Shown piece by piece: positions 8,796-15,957 of a DNA stretch of 64,000 bases. The notes beneath the pieces were generated by a model. It saw nothing but the letters and a program-made list of their open reading frames with translations, was not told the origin of the DNA and did not search any database. The position numbers and the translations under genes are program-made. The DNA lies in assembly GCF_012275375.1 (NCBI RefSeq), contig NZ_JAAZQJ010000005.1:337657-401656 (forward strand). The letters run 5' to 3'. This DNA comes from Dyella sp. SG609. Lineage in GTDB: Bacteria; Pseudomonadota; Gammaproteobacteria; Xanthomonadales; Rhodanobacteraceae. How positions within the stretch are numbered: the stretch's first letter is position 1; every line of letters begins with the position of its first letter.

Positions 8796-9869
8796 CTATT
8801 TGCCGTCGCGCGAATCGCGGATCGACTCGGCCCAGCGCAACAGCTCGGCCACGGCTTCGAAGAAATCGGACGGCAGGTACTCGTCCACTTCCACTTTCTC
8901 GTACAGGCCGCGCGCCAGGGTGACGTTGCGCATGATCGGCACGCCGGCTTCCTCGGCGGCCTGGCGGATCAGCGCGGCTTCGTGGTCCTCGCCCTTGGCC
9001 ACGATCACCGGCAGGTCGTCCTCGCCCTGCTGATAGCGGATGGCGATGGCCAGATGGGTGGGGTTGGTGACCACCACGCTGGCGCTGCGCACGCCGGCCA
9101 GGGTGTTCTGCTGCGCCCACTCCTGGTGCAGCTGGCGGCGGCGGCCTTTCACCATCGGGTCGCCTTCGTTGTCCTTGAGCTCCTGCTTGATGTCGCGGCG
9201 GCTCATCTTCATTTTCCTGGTGAACGCGTAGCGCTGGTAGAACGCATCCAGCACCGACACGAAGAAGAAAACGAAGATCACCCCGGTCGCCAGGCGCTTC
9301 ACCGCCACCCAGTGCGCCTCGCCCAGCATTTCCGGCGGCGCCTGCGGCAGCTGCGCGAACTGGCCGATCAGCGCGAACAGCACCCAGGCGAACAGGCCGA
9401 TCAGCAGGCCGCTCTTGGCGATGGCCTTGATCACCTCCACCAGGTTCTCCTGCGAGAACAGCCGCTTGATGCCCTCGGCCGGATTCATGCGGCTGGCGTC
9501 GGGCTTGAGCTTCCTGGGCGCGAACACCGGCCCGACCTGCAGGAATTCCACCATCGCGCCCACCGCCACCGCGCCGAGCAGGAAGGGCAAGGTCAACCAC
9601 AGGAAGGCTTCCAGCGTGGCCAGCCCCACCGTATGCAGCGCCTGGCCGAATGGCTGATTGAGGCCGGACAGGGTGGTATCGAACAATCCGCTGAGACGAG
9701 CGCGGATCAGCGGCATGCCCATCATCACCATCAGCAGCCAGGCCAATACCAGTACGGTGCTGGTCAGCTCGCGGCTCTTGTGGACGTCGCCTTCCTTGCG
9801 GGCGTCGCGCAAGCGTTTCGGGGTGGGTTTTTCGGTGCGGTCACCGCTGTCCTTGTTCTGCCCGGCCAT
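8796..9869 (-). CDS. sctU: Type III secretion switch protein SctU
   Basis: Export apparatus switch of the FlhB/HrcU/YscU family, 357 residues. The N-terminus is typical (DRTEKPTPKRLRDARKEGDV), four membrane segments follow, and the cytosolic domain carries the autocleavage motif NPTH at residues 269-272 (SVVVTNPTHLAIAIRY). Cleavage between Asn and Pro switches substrate specificity from needle to translocators. ATG at 9869 is preferred to an in-frame TTG at 9896. sctU stands alone on the minus strand, separated from sctT by convergence, whereas many injectisome operons run sctRSTU in one direction. A proposed operator (9971-9990) lies about 100 bp upstream. Confidence 0.95.
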   Translation of the reverse strand: MAGQNKDSGDRTEKPTPKRLRDARKEGDVHKSRELTSTVLVLAWLLMVMMGMPLIRARLSGLFDTTLSGLNQPFGQALHTVGLATLEAFLWLTLPFLLGAVAVGAMVEFLQVGPVFAPRKLKPDASRMNPAEGIKRLFSQENLVEVIKAIAKSGLLIGLFAWVLFALIGQFAQLPQAPPEMLGEAHWVAVKRLATGVIFVFFFVSVLDAFYQRYAFTRKMKMSRRDIKQELKDNEGDPMVKGRRRQLHQEWAQQNTLAGVRSASVVVTNPTHLAIAIRYQQGEDDLPVIVAKGEDHEAALIRQAAEEAGVPIMRNVTLARGLYEKVEVDEYLPSDFFEAVAELLRWAESIRDSRDGK

Positions 9870-9970
9870 GAGTCCGCTCGCGCCTGTGGCGGTCAACCGA
9901 TGCTACGCCCTGGCGTTGGGCATTCACCGTGACCAGGACGCCAGTGTGGACAGGCCGGCCGCTGCCGACC

Positions 9971-9990
9971 ACCTAGGGATTACCCCAGCT
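9971..9990. promoter_or_regulatory. Proposed T3SS operator site 2 (sctU / 10049 divergent region)
   Basis: ACCTAGGG-ATTA-CCCCAGCT. The left arm is identical to that of site 1 (3832-3851); the right arm keeps CCC-x-AG. It lies in the divergent gap between sctU (start 9869) and the plus-strand gene starting at 10049, so one bound dimer could serve both directions. Confidence 0.5.
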
Positions 9991-10048
9991 GATTCAGCAC
10001 CATGCGAGACCTAGACTGATGCCAAGCATCGATTCCACGCCGGGTGCC

Positions 10049-10294
10049 ATGAGCCTTTCCGAACTCCAGCCGCGTCCGCTTGCGCCGTCCCTCGAGGCCG
10101 GCGGCCTGCACGCGCTGGCGGGCCAGGCCCTGGCGCAGCGCCTGCCGGCAAGCCACGGCAACCAGCTGCTGGGCCTGGACGTGTGGGCCGGCAGCAGCGC
10201 CGCGGAACGCCTGCTGGGCGGCGCCCCGGCCCTGCCCGGCGGCGGTGCGCATCTGGACCAGGTCGTCAGCCACATCCTGGCCCCGCTCGGCTGA
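10049..10294 (+). CDS. Unrecognised small T3SS-linked protein
   Basis: An 81-residue protein rich in Leu, Ala and Gly, with no membrane segment or signal peptide. I do not recognise the family. Size, position and orientation (divergent from sctU, 18 bases before the next gene) would suit a needle, inner-rod or chaperone-like part, but no SctF or SctI signature is visible. ATG at 10049 is chosen because the alternative at 10019 lies very close to the proposed operator; neither has a clear ribosome site. Composition is like its neighbours, which supports a genuine coding sequence. Confidence 0.55.
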   Translation: MSLSELQPRPLAPSLEAGGLHALAGQALAQRLPASHGNQLLGLDVWAGSSAAERLLGGAPALPGGGAHLDQVVSHILAPLG

Positions 10295-10312
10295 TCCGGC
10301 GCGAGCGCCCGC

Positions 10313-10972
10313 ATGAGCGCCCAGCTGCAACCGCTTGCCGCACCGCTGCTGGAAACCGCGCGGCGGCTGATCGGTGCGCTTCAGCAAGAACCTTCCGTCG
10401 AGATGCGCCTGGCGCTGGCCAAGCGCGTGGTGCGCCAGCTCGGCGACGAGGCGTATCCGGTGTTCCTCAAGATCCTGCTGATCGTGGCGGAAAGCGAAGA
10501 CAGCGCCGCCAAGCAACTGGTGGCCGACCTGCTCGCCGCCGCCGCGCGCCGCATGGATCTGCCCAGCGGCCCCTTGAGCGCCTGGGGCGGCTCCAGCGGC
10601 GAAGGCGCCGGCATGAATGCGCACACGCGCCGCCGCCTGCTCGGTCCGATCGAATATCTCACCGTGTGGCATTGCCAGCAGACCCAGCGCCCGATGCTGG
10701 AAGAAGCGCTGTACGCCGATGCGGTGCGCAAGCTGCTGGCGCTGTTCGATCTCAATCCCGAACTGCGCGAGCTGTACGCCGGCAAGCTCGGCTCCGATGC
10801 CGGCGGCGAACTGGAAGGCACCTACACGCGCGATACGCGCGACATCCTGAGCCGCATGGCGCAGCGCTGGCGCAAGCCGCAGAGCACGCCGGACGAAGTC
10901 GTGCGCGCCGCCTTGCGCGGCGATGCGCCGGATACGCCGGTGCCGCCGGGCTGGATCGTGCATCGGCTGTGA
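10313..10972 (+). CDS. Unrecognised 219-residue T3SS-linked protein
   Basis: Predominantly alpha-helical by eye, with no membrane segment or signal peptide. The N-terminal part reads RRLIGALQQEPSVEMRLALA and is followed by amphipathic helices; the C-terminus is Pro-rich (DTPVPPGWIVHRL). I cannot assign a family. It is probably co-transcribed with the 81-residue gene. Its stop abuts that of the convergent GNAT gene with no gap. A role as an accessory (SctK/SctL-like or chaperone-like) protein of the secretion system is possible but rests only on position. Confidence 0.6.
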   Translation: MSAQLQPLAAPLLETARRLIGALQQEPSVEMRLALAKRVVRQLGDEAYPVFLKILLIVAESEDSAAKQLVADLLAAAARRMDLPSGPLSAWGGSSGEGAGMNAHTRRRLLGPIEYLTVWHCQQTQRPMLEEALYADAVRKLLALFDLNPELRELYAGKLGSDAGGELEGTYTRDTRDILSRMAQRWRKPQSTPDEVVRAALRGDAPDTPVPPGWIVHRL

Positions 10973-11569
10973 TCAGGCCTGCGCGGCCGCGGCCTCGCTC
11001 ACACCCCAATCCGCCGCGGCCAGTTCGAAACGGCGCGCCGCTTTGCCCGCGTATTCGCAAGCGCCGGTTTCACGGAAGCCCAAGCGTTCCAGTACGCGTG
11101 CGACCACTTCGTTCTGCGGATGGTGGTAAGCCGCGAGCGCCGGCAAGCCCAGCACCGCAAAGGCCTGCCGGCACAGCAGCCGGCCGCCCTCGATCGCATA
11201 CCAGCGCCCCCATGCCTGGGCCGTGAGCCGCGCGCCGATTTCGACTTCGCCGGTGGCCTGCACCGGCATCAGCGAGAAGGTGCCGAGAAATTCCCCGCCC
11301 ATCGAATCGGCGCGCCAGATGCCCAGGCCACGATGCCTGGCGTAGATCTGGTTGACCCAGGCCACCAGGGCGGCGACGTCGATAAAGCGCGTGGGGCAAT
11401 CGTCCAGCTGGAACTGGCGCACCTGCGGCTGGGCGTATAGACGGCTAAGCCAGGGAATGTCGCCGTAGCTCAGCTGGCGCAAGCGAATGCGGCGGCTGCG
11501 CGCGATTTCCACGCCAGCGGCCGGCGCCATGGGCCGCGCCCTGACCTGCCGTTCCGCCGTATCGCTCAT
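10973..11569 (-). CDS. GNAT-family N-acetyltransferase
   Basis: A 198-residue acetyltransferase of the RimJ/RimL (Acetyltransf_3) type. It starts with substrate-side elements (RIRLRQLSYGDIPWLSRLYA). The core has EIGARLTAQAWGRWYAIEGG, and the acetyl-CoA-binding turn is followed by LAAYHHPQNEVVARVLERLG and FRETGACEY, a standard GNAT C-terminus. Substrate unknown. The gene lies between T3SS-linked genes, and a palindrome matching the proposed T3SS operator stands 57 bp upstream. It may therefore be co-regulated with secretion, or modify a secreted protein. A chance neighbour is equally possible. Confidence 0.8.
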   Translation of the reverse strand: MSDTAERQVRARPMAPAAGVEIARSRRIRLRQLSYGDIPWLSRLYAQPQVRQFQLDDCPTRFIDVAALVAWVNQIYARHRGLGIWRADSMGGEFLGTFSLMPVQATGEVEIGARLTAQAWGRWYAIEGGRLLCRQAFAVLGLPALAAYHHPQNEVVARVLERLGFRETGACEYAGKAARRFELAAADWGVSEAAAAQA

Positions 11570-11625
11570 GGCCGTGCCCGAAGTCGATGCTTGCGCGACT
11601 CTGACGCGCGGCGGCGGCGCTGGCT

Positions 11626-11645
11626 AGCTGGGGATTTCCCCAGGC
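11626..11645. promoter_or_regulatory. Proposed T3SS operator site 3 (upstream of GNAT gene)
   Basis: AGCTGGGG-ATTT-CCCCAGGC. The inner CTGGGG-ATTT-CCCCAG is a perfect 6-4-6 inverted repeat with the same 4-bp spacer as sites 1 and 2. It lies 57 bp upstream of the acetyltransferase start. The T-to-C change within the arm is shared with the right arm of site 2. Confidence 0.45.
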
Positions 11646-11652
11646 CGCTGCA

Positions 11653-12378
11653 TCACAGCGCGACGAAGCCTTGCGGCGTGAGTCTGACCTCGCGCAAATC
11701 GACGCCCATTTTCTGCGCGGTACCGTTGACGCCTTCCTGCAGCCTGGCCAGGCTCATCTGATCGCCCTTACGCTGCAATGCGCTGCGCGTGGACGAGGCG
11801 ATCATCGCGAGATAGCCGAAGGTCTCGGCCATTTCCTGCTTCTGCGCATCCGGCATGGCGACGAAGCGCGGATTGCGCGCCAGCGCCTGCTGCATGTTGC
11901 GGCGGACGGCATCGATGCCCGCGCGGTTCTGGCCGATGCTGCCGTTGTTCACCACTTCCCACGACAGCACCAGGTAGGCGGTGAATGCGTCGGCCACGTT
12001 ATGGCTGTCGTAGCCGTACTGCTGCAGCAGCGCATCGAACTTCGCCAGCAGGCCTTCGCGCAGCAGCGCCTGGCGGTAGCTGTCCGGCTGGCGGCCGCCG
12101 AATTGGCGGGCGATGCGGTCGAGCACCGACCTGCTCACGTCCGCCGAGGGCTGGAATTGCAGGGCGGCGAGATTCGCGGCGCCGCCCTGGCTGGATGCGC
12201 CGCCGCGATGCGCCGCCTGACCCTGCTTCAGGATCACGTCGCCCATCACGTTGGAGCCGATCACTGCATTGTTGAGCACCATGCCCTGGCCCATGCCCAC
12301 CGTGGCGCCGGCGTCGTACTGCGCGTGCGCGGTGCACGCCAGCAGCAACAGCAGCAGCGCGAGCGGGGAACGTTTCAT
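11653..12378 (-). CDS. Exported protein of unknown function
   Basis: A 241-residue protein with a clear Sec signal peptide (MKRSPLALLLLLLACTAHAQ). The mature part starts QYDAGATVGMGQGMVLNN and is soluble and helix-rich, with YLVLSWEVVNNGSIGQNRAG as its most distinctive stretch. The start at 12378 is supported by GGAG eight bases upstream; ATGs at 12384 and 12411 would disturb the signal peptide. A Sec signal makes it periplasmic or secreted, not a type III substrate. It sits between T3SS-linked genes and may be an accessory factor. Family not recognised with confidence. Confidence 0.75.
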   Translation of the reverse strand: MKRSPLALLLLLLACTAHAQYDAGATVGMGQGMVLNNAVIGSNVMGDVILKQGQAAHRGGASSQGGAANLAALQFQPSADVSRSVLDRIARQFGGRQPDSYRQALLREGLLAKFDALLQQYGYDSHNVADAFTAYLVLSWEVVNNGSIGQNRAGIDAVRRNMQQALARNPRFVAMPDAQKQEMAETFGYLAMIASSTRSALQRKGDQMSLARLQEGVNGTAQKMGVDLREVRLTPQGFVAL

Positions 12379-12450
12379 GGGCATGGCTCCAGAAAAACAA
12401 CGCGGGGGCATGGTAGCCCCCGCGTGTGAACAACCGGTGCAGCCGTTCGA

Positions 12451-13125
12451 TCAGTTCTTGCGCGCCAGCGTGGTCAGGCCGTCGCCGATGGTCTTGATCG
12501 AGTTGCTGAAGGAGTTGGACAGGATGCCGAACATCTGCGACTGCGCGGAGAACTCGGCGTTGAGCTGCTGGAATACCTGCGCATCGTCCTTGCCGGTGTG
12601 CTGCGACATCTGGTTGGTCAGGTCCACCAGGTGCTGCGCCTGCTGGCCGAGCATCTTGCCCATCGCCTTGGCGATCGCCACCAGCCAGCTTTCGCCGAGG
12701 CCGTCGGAGTCCTTGTCGGAACCGCCCTTCAGCGCGCGCATCAGCGACTCGTTGTTGATGATGCTGTTGATGTCCTTGGTCATCGCGTCCTGCAGGTCGC
12801 TGCGGAAGCGGTCGGCGTCGCCGGTGTAGGCGCCGTTCGGGCCCTGGTGGTTGGCGGCGGCGATCACGTCGCTGGTGGCCTGCGGCAGCGCGCTGTCGTT
12901 CCAGCCGCTGAGCGACGCGGTGTCGCCGGTGAACGAGGCATTGAAAGCGTCGCTGGCGAGGGTGCCGCTGGGGCCGAACTGCTGCGTGATGGCGTTGGTG
13001 AAGGCCTCATGGGCGATCTGGCGCACCGCCGAGTTGAACACCAGCGAGGAACCGCCGCTGAGCGAGGTAGCCGTGGCGTCCAGGACGGGGTTGGCGATCG
13101 AGTTGAAGCTGATTCCGTGCGACAT
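12451..13125 (-). CDS. Probable secreted type III substrate (EspA/SseB-like or translocator-type)
   Basis: A 224-residue protein with no signal peptide, no Cys, and a Ser/Asn/Thr-rich N-terminus (MSHGISFNSIANPVLDATAT), which is typical of type III substrates. The C-terminal half is a long amphipathic helical region (LVAIAKAMGKMLGQQAQHLV, later FSAQSQMFGILSNSFSNSIK), reminiscent of EspA/SseB filament or translocator proteins that form coiled coils. AGAGGA precedes the ATG at a good distance. Two proposed operators lie about 135-165 bp upstream. Similarity to EspA is by general pattern only; an effector or needle-length protein is the main alternative. Confidence 0.6.
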   Translation of the reverse strand: MSHGISFNSIANPVLDATATSLSGGSSLVFNSAVRQIAHEAFTNAITQQFGPSGTLASDAFNASFTGDTASLSGWNDSALPQATSDVIAAANHQGPNGAYTGDADRFRSDLQDAMTKDINSIINNESLMRALKGGSDKDSDGLGESWLVAIAKAMGKMLGQQAQHLVDLTNQMSQHTGKDDAQVFQQLNAEFSAQSQMFGILSNSFSNSIKTIGDGLTTLARKN

Positions 13126-13257
13126 GGCGATTCCTCTGCATCTAGGGGGAAGGATTGGATGGCCGCTCCGCCGCGCCTTGCCGGCGCCGATGGCCTCGCC
13201 CCGTGCAGACCGCCTCCGGGCCGTAGGCGAAGTATCCGCAGGCACCGGACAGCGACC

Positions 13258-13293
13258 AGCTAGGTCGAACCCTAGATAGGGATATCCCCATGA
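13258..13293. promoter_or_regulatory. Tandem proposed T3SS operators, sites 4a and 4b
   Basis: Two overlapping sites 16 bp apart: AGCTAGGT-CGAA-CCCTAGAT (13258-13277) and AGATAGGG-ATAT-CCCCATGA (13274-13293). Both keep the 4-bp spacer of the other sites. They lie upstream of the secreted-protein gene starting at 13125. The 16-bp spacing would place two dimers roughly one and a half helical turns apart. Confidence 0.5.
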
Positions 13294-13320
13294 GTGCCGC
13301 GCCCAAGGAATCGCAGGCAC

Positions 13321-13345
13321 AAAAAAACCGCGCCTGGCGCGGTTT
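13321..13345 (-). terminator. Rho-independent terminator of tRNA-Met
   Basis: A 9-bp GC-rich stem, AAACCGCGC / GCGCGGTTT with CTG loop (13325-13345). On the minus strand it is followed by a run of seven T. It lies 34 bases downstream of the tRNA. Confidence 0.85.
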
Positions 13346-13379
13346 CCTGACCGTTCGCCGCTGTCGGCGAAGGAATGAA

Positions 13380-13456
13380 TGGTGGCTAGAGGCGGGATCG
13401 AACCGCCGACCTCAGCATTATGAGTGCCGCGCTCTAACCATCTGAGCTACCTAGCC
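13380..13456 (-). tRNA. tRNA-Met(CAT), elongator type
   Basis: A 77-base cloverleaf on the minus strand with an encoded CCA end. It starts GGCTAGGTAGCTCAGATGG, and the anticodon loop CTCATAA gives CAT (plus-strand positions 13420-13422). The T-arm contains GGTTCGATCC and the acceptor stem GGCTAGG pairs with the 3' CTAGCC. It resembles the elongator tRNA-Met of enterobacteria (GGCUACGUAGCUCAG), not initiator tRNA. A terminator follows. Confidence 0.95.
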
Positions 13457-13646
13457 ACGGTAAGGTCTTTCGCCCGGCGGGCGCGGAAGCACCGGGGCGA
13501 GGGCGCGGAAGTTTAGTCGGCCTTAGCCATGGGTTCAAGTCTCCGGTTCAGGCGTCGCTTGCCGGTGCTTCCGGGGCTGTGGTTGAATCGGTCGCGGGAA
13601 CAAGGTGTTGCCGGCATCAAGGCAAGCGCCTGACCTAGGAGAAGAC

Positions 13647-14201
13647 ATGATCGACGTCGATGGCTACCGTCCGAATGTGGGCATCGTGCTGCTGAATACA
13701 GACGGCCGCCTGTTCTGGGCGCGCCGCGTCAATCGTGATGGCTGGCAGTTCCCCCAGGGCGGCATGCGCAGCGACGAGACCCCGCTGGAAGCCATGTACC
13801 GCGAGCTGGCCGAGGAAACCGGCCTGAACCCCGCCGACGTCGAAGTGATCGGCGCGACCCGCGGCTGGCTGCGCTACAAGCTGCCCAACCGCTATATCCG
13901 CCACCACCAGCGCCCCATGTGCATCGGCCAGAAGCAGGTGTGGTTCCTGCTGCGCCTGGTCGGCAGCGAAGAGGCCTTCTGTCTCGATGGCTGTGAGAAA
14001 CCCGAGTTCGACCACTGGCGCTGGGTGGATTTCTGGTATCCGGCCAACCACGTGGTGAACTTCAAGCGCCAGGTCTACGAGCGGGCGCTGCGCCAGTTCG
14101 CGCCCATGGTCGAGACCCTGCTGAGCATCCAGCTCGGCAACCTGCCCCGGCAGGAAGAGACCGAGCGGCCGGGCGGCGGTCCGGGCTGCCAGGCTGCCTG
14201 A
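13647..14201 (+). CDS. rppH: RNA pyrophosphohydrolase
   Basis: Nudix hydrolase that removes pyrophosphate from the 5' triphosphate of mRNA and so starts RNase E-dependent decay. The 184-residue product opens with [20 protein letters not shown] and has the RppH-specific WQFPQGG. The Nudix box G-x5-E-x7-REUxEExGU lies at about residues 38-60 ([20 protein letters not shown]). YKQVYERAL-type C-terminal helices are present. AGGAGAAG precedes the ATG at 13647. The last ~20 residues ([11 protein letters not shown]) are an unconserved tail. Confidence 0.95.
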   Translation: MIDVDGYRPNVGIVLLNTDGRLFWARRVNRDGWQFPQGGMRSDETPLEAMYRELAEETGLNPADVEVIGATRGWLRYKLPNRYIRHHQRPMCIGQKQVWFLLRLVGSEEAFCLDGCEKPEFDHWRWVDFWYPANHVVNFKRQVYERALRQFAPMVETLLSIQLGNLPRQEETERPGGGPGCQAA

Positions 14202-14232
14202 CTACCTGGCCCGGGCATCCGGGCACGTAAGT

Positions 14233-14257
14233 TGACAATCATTCGCATTTGCGTTCC
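14233..14257 (+). promoter_or_regulatory. Fur-box-like element upstream of bfd
   Basis: TGACAATCATTCGCA (14233-14247) fits the 7-1-7 Fur consensus TGATAATNATTATCA at most positions. The overlapping CATTCGCATTTGCGTTCC (14240-14257) recurs with only two changes upstream of bfr (14528-14545). Iron regulation of both genes would be expected from their roles. Confidence 0.5.
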
Positions 14258-14267
14258 CATACGCCAC

Positions 14268-14465
14268 ATGTACATCTGCATGTGCAACGCCGTTACCGAC
14301 CATGACATCCGCCGCGCCGCGGCCGATGGCGTGCATACCTTTGCCGAGCTGCAGGCCCGCACCGGCTGCTCGGATTGCTGCGGCTGCTGCGAGCAGGAAG
14401 CGCGCGCCACGCTCGGCAAGGCGGTGGAGCAGGTGCTGCTCCAGCTGCCCATCGTCACCGCTTAA
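14268..14465 (+). CDS. bfd: Bacterioferritin-associated ferredoxin
   Basis: A small [2Fe-2S] protein of 65 residues that reduces the haem of bacterioferritin so that stored iron can be mobilised. The sequence starts MYICMCNAVTDHDIRRAAAD; the four ligand cysteines are in CMC near the N-terminus and CSDCCGCC further on (C-x-C ... C-x2-C pattern), with an extra C-terminal Cys pair. The ATG at 14268 is chosen because it places the first Cys at the usual position. bfr follows 139 bases later, behind its own terminator and promoter element. Confidence 0.93.
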   Translation: MYICMCNAVTDHDIRRAAADGVHTFAELQARTGCSDCCGCCEQEARATLGKAVEQVLLQLPIVTA

Positions 14466-14487
14466 TACCGTCCCCACGGCTATGTTG

Positions 14488-14514
14488 GCGCCCGCGGTTC
14501 GCCGCGGGCGCTTT
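14488..14514 (+). terminator. Terminator after bfd
   Basis: A perfect 10-bp stem, GCGCCCGCGG / CCGCGGGCGC with a TTCG loop (14488-14511), followed by TTTCG. The T-run is short. It separates bfd from bfr. Confidence 0.65.
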
Positions 14515-14527
14515 CGTGTGAGCGAAG

Positions 14528-14545
14528 CATTCCTATTTGCGTTCC
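14528..14545 (+). promoter_or_regulatory. Fur-box-like element upstream of bfr
   Basis: CATTCCTATTTGCGTTCC matches 16 of 18 bases of the element before bfd (14240-14257). It lies about 60 bases upstream of the bfr ATG, in promoter position. Confidence 0.45.
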
Positions 14546-14603
14546 ATCATGGCGCGGCACGGACCCGTATAGTCGCCAGCTGCAGCGATCAGGAGACAAC
14601 ACC

Positions 14604-15074
14604 ATGAAGGGCGACACCAAGGTCATCGAGTTCCTCAACAAGGTGCTCTACAACGAGCTCACCGCGATCAACCAGTACTTCCTGCATTACCGCATGTTCA
14701 AGGACTGGGGCTACGGCGAACTCGCCGAGCACGAGTACAAGGAATCGATCGAGGAAATGAAGCACGCCGACCACCTGATCGAGCGCATCCTGTTCCTCGA
14801 AGGCCTGCCCAACCTGCAGCACCTGGGCAAGCTGCGCATCGGCGAGAACGTGCTCGAATGCATCCAGGGCGACCTGGACCTGGAAATGGCCGCGGTGAAG
14901 GACCTGCGCGAAGCCATCGCCTACAGCGAAGGCATCGCCGACTACGTCAGCCGCGACATGTTCAAGGGCATCCTGCACGACGAGGAAGAACACATCGACT
15001 GGCTGGAAACCCAGCAGAGCCTGATCAAGGACATCGGCGCGGAGCGCTACCTGCAGAGCAAGATGTCCAGCTGA
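14604..15074 (+). CDS. bfr: Bacterioferritin
   Basis: Haem-containing ferritin that forms a 24-mer iron-storage shell. The 156-residue product has every key residue at the standard position: ferroxidase ligands Glu18, Glu51, His54, Glu94, Glu127 and His130, and haem ligand Met52. It is therefore a true haem-binding ferroxidase-competent Bfr, not the inactive paralogue type. CAGGAGACAACACC provides a strong ribosome site before the ATG. It works with the bfd product encoded just upstream. Confidence 0.97.
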   Translation: MKGDTKVIEFLNKVLYNELTAINQYFLHYRMFKDWGYGELAEHEYKESIEEMKHADHLIERILFLEGLPNLQHLGKLRIGENVLECIQGDLDLEMAAVKDLREAIAYSEGIADYVSRDMFKGILHDEEEHIDWLETQQSLIKDIGAERYLQSKMSS

Positions 15075-15207
15075 TCCGTGACGATCCGGACATAAACGTC
15101 CCGGAATTATCGCGAAATGCAGGGAATGGCCGCCGAAGCGTGCGGCCGTTCCTTGACGCTCTTGTCACGCCGCGGCTATACCGTGTTTTTTCCCGGGAAG
15201 GCCCCGC

Positions 15208-15957
15208 ATGGCTTCACGTCCACCACCGCGCTTCGTCGTGCGACCGCACGATATGGCCGGCCAGCGCCGCCGCTGGATCTGGCTGGGCGTGGCGTGGTTC
15301 GCCAGCGTGCTGCTGGTGGCCCTGGTCACCGGCCTGCTGGTCGGGCATGGCACGCCCGCGGCCAGCGAGCACCGCCAGGTGCAGGCGCTGAGCCGGGAGA
15401 ACGACGACCTCAAGCAGCAGGTCACCAACCAGCTGCGCGCCGCCCAGGTCAACGACATCGCCAACCGCTCGCTGCGCACCACGCTGGCCGAGCGCGAAGA
15501 GGAAATCAGCGGCCTGCGCGCCGACCTCGACTTCTACGGCCGCCTGGTCGGCGGCGACGCCCAGCGCGGCGGCCTGCGCATCCAGAGCGTGCGGGTGCAG
15601 CCGATCGAAGGCACCCAGGGCTGGAACCTCACCGTCTCGCTCACCCAGAACGCCAAGCGCGGCGAAGACACCAGCGGCACCGCCACGCTCAGCGTGGAAG
15701 GCCTGCGCGGCGACAAGGTGGTGCGGCTGGACTGGGCCGCGCTCGGCGACACCGCGCAGAAGGACGGCCTGCCGTTTCGCCTCAAGTATTTCCAGGAACT
15801 GCACGCCACCATCGTGCTGCCGGCGGATTTCCGCCCCAATCGCGTGTACGTCAGCGCGCAGCCCGCGGGCGACGATGCGGTCAGCCGCACGGTCGCCTGG
15901 ACCGATGCCGTCGGCGGCACTCTCACCAAACCAGGGGATTCCCATGCTCAACCGTAA
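15208..15957 (+). CDS. Membrane-anchored coiled-coil protein (DUF6776-like)
   Basis: A 249-residue protein with one membrane segment near residues 22-46 (WIWLGVAWFASVLLVALVTG). A coiled coil follows at about 55-110 (VQALSRENDDLKQQVTNQLR), then a beta-rich periplasmic domain (RVQPIEGTQGWNLTVSLTQN). The layout matches the conserved xanthomonad protein placed next to bactofilin genes, which I recall as DUF6776; that name is uncertain. Its last 14 bases overlap the bactofilin start, so the two are translationally coupled and probably act together in envelope shape or cell-pole organisation. Confidence 0.75.
   Translation: MASRPPPRFVVRPHDMAGQRRRWIWLGVAWFASVLLVALVTGLLVGHGTPAASEHRQVQALSRENDDLKQQVTNQLRAAQVNDIANRSLRTTLAEREEEISGLRADLDFYGRLVGGDAQRGGLRIQSVRVQPIEGTQGWNLTVSLTQNAKRGEDTSGTATLSVEGLRGDKVVRLDWAALGDTAQKDGLPFRLKYFQELHATIVLPADFRPNRVYVSAQPAGDDAVSRTVAWTDAVGGTLTKPGDSHAQP

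Noticed and set aside
1-9869. Reading the export genes as a flagellar cluster
   Set aside because: A secretin gene, injectisome-type SctV and the absence of flagellar structural genes argue against it despite the FliO-like protein.
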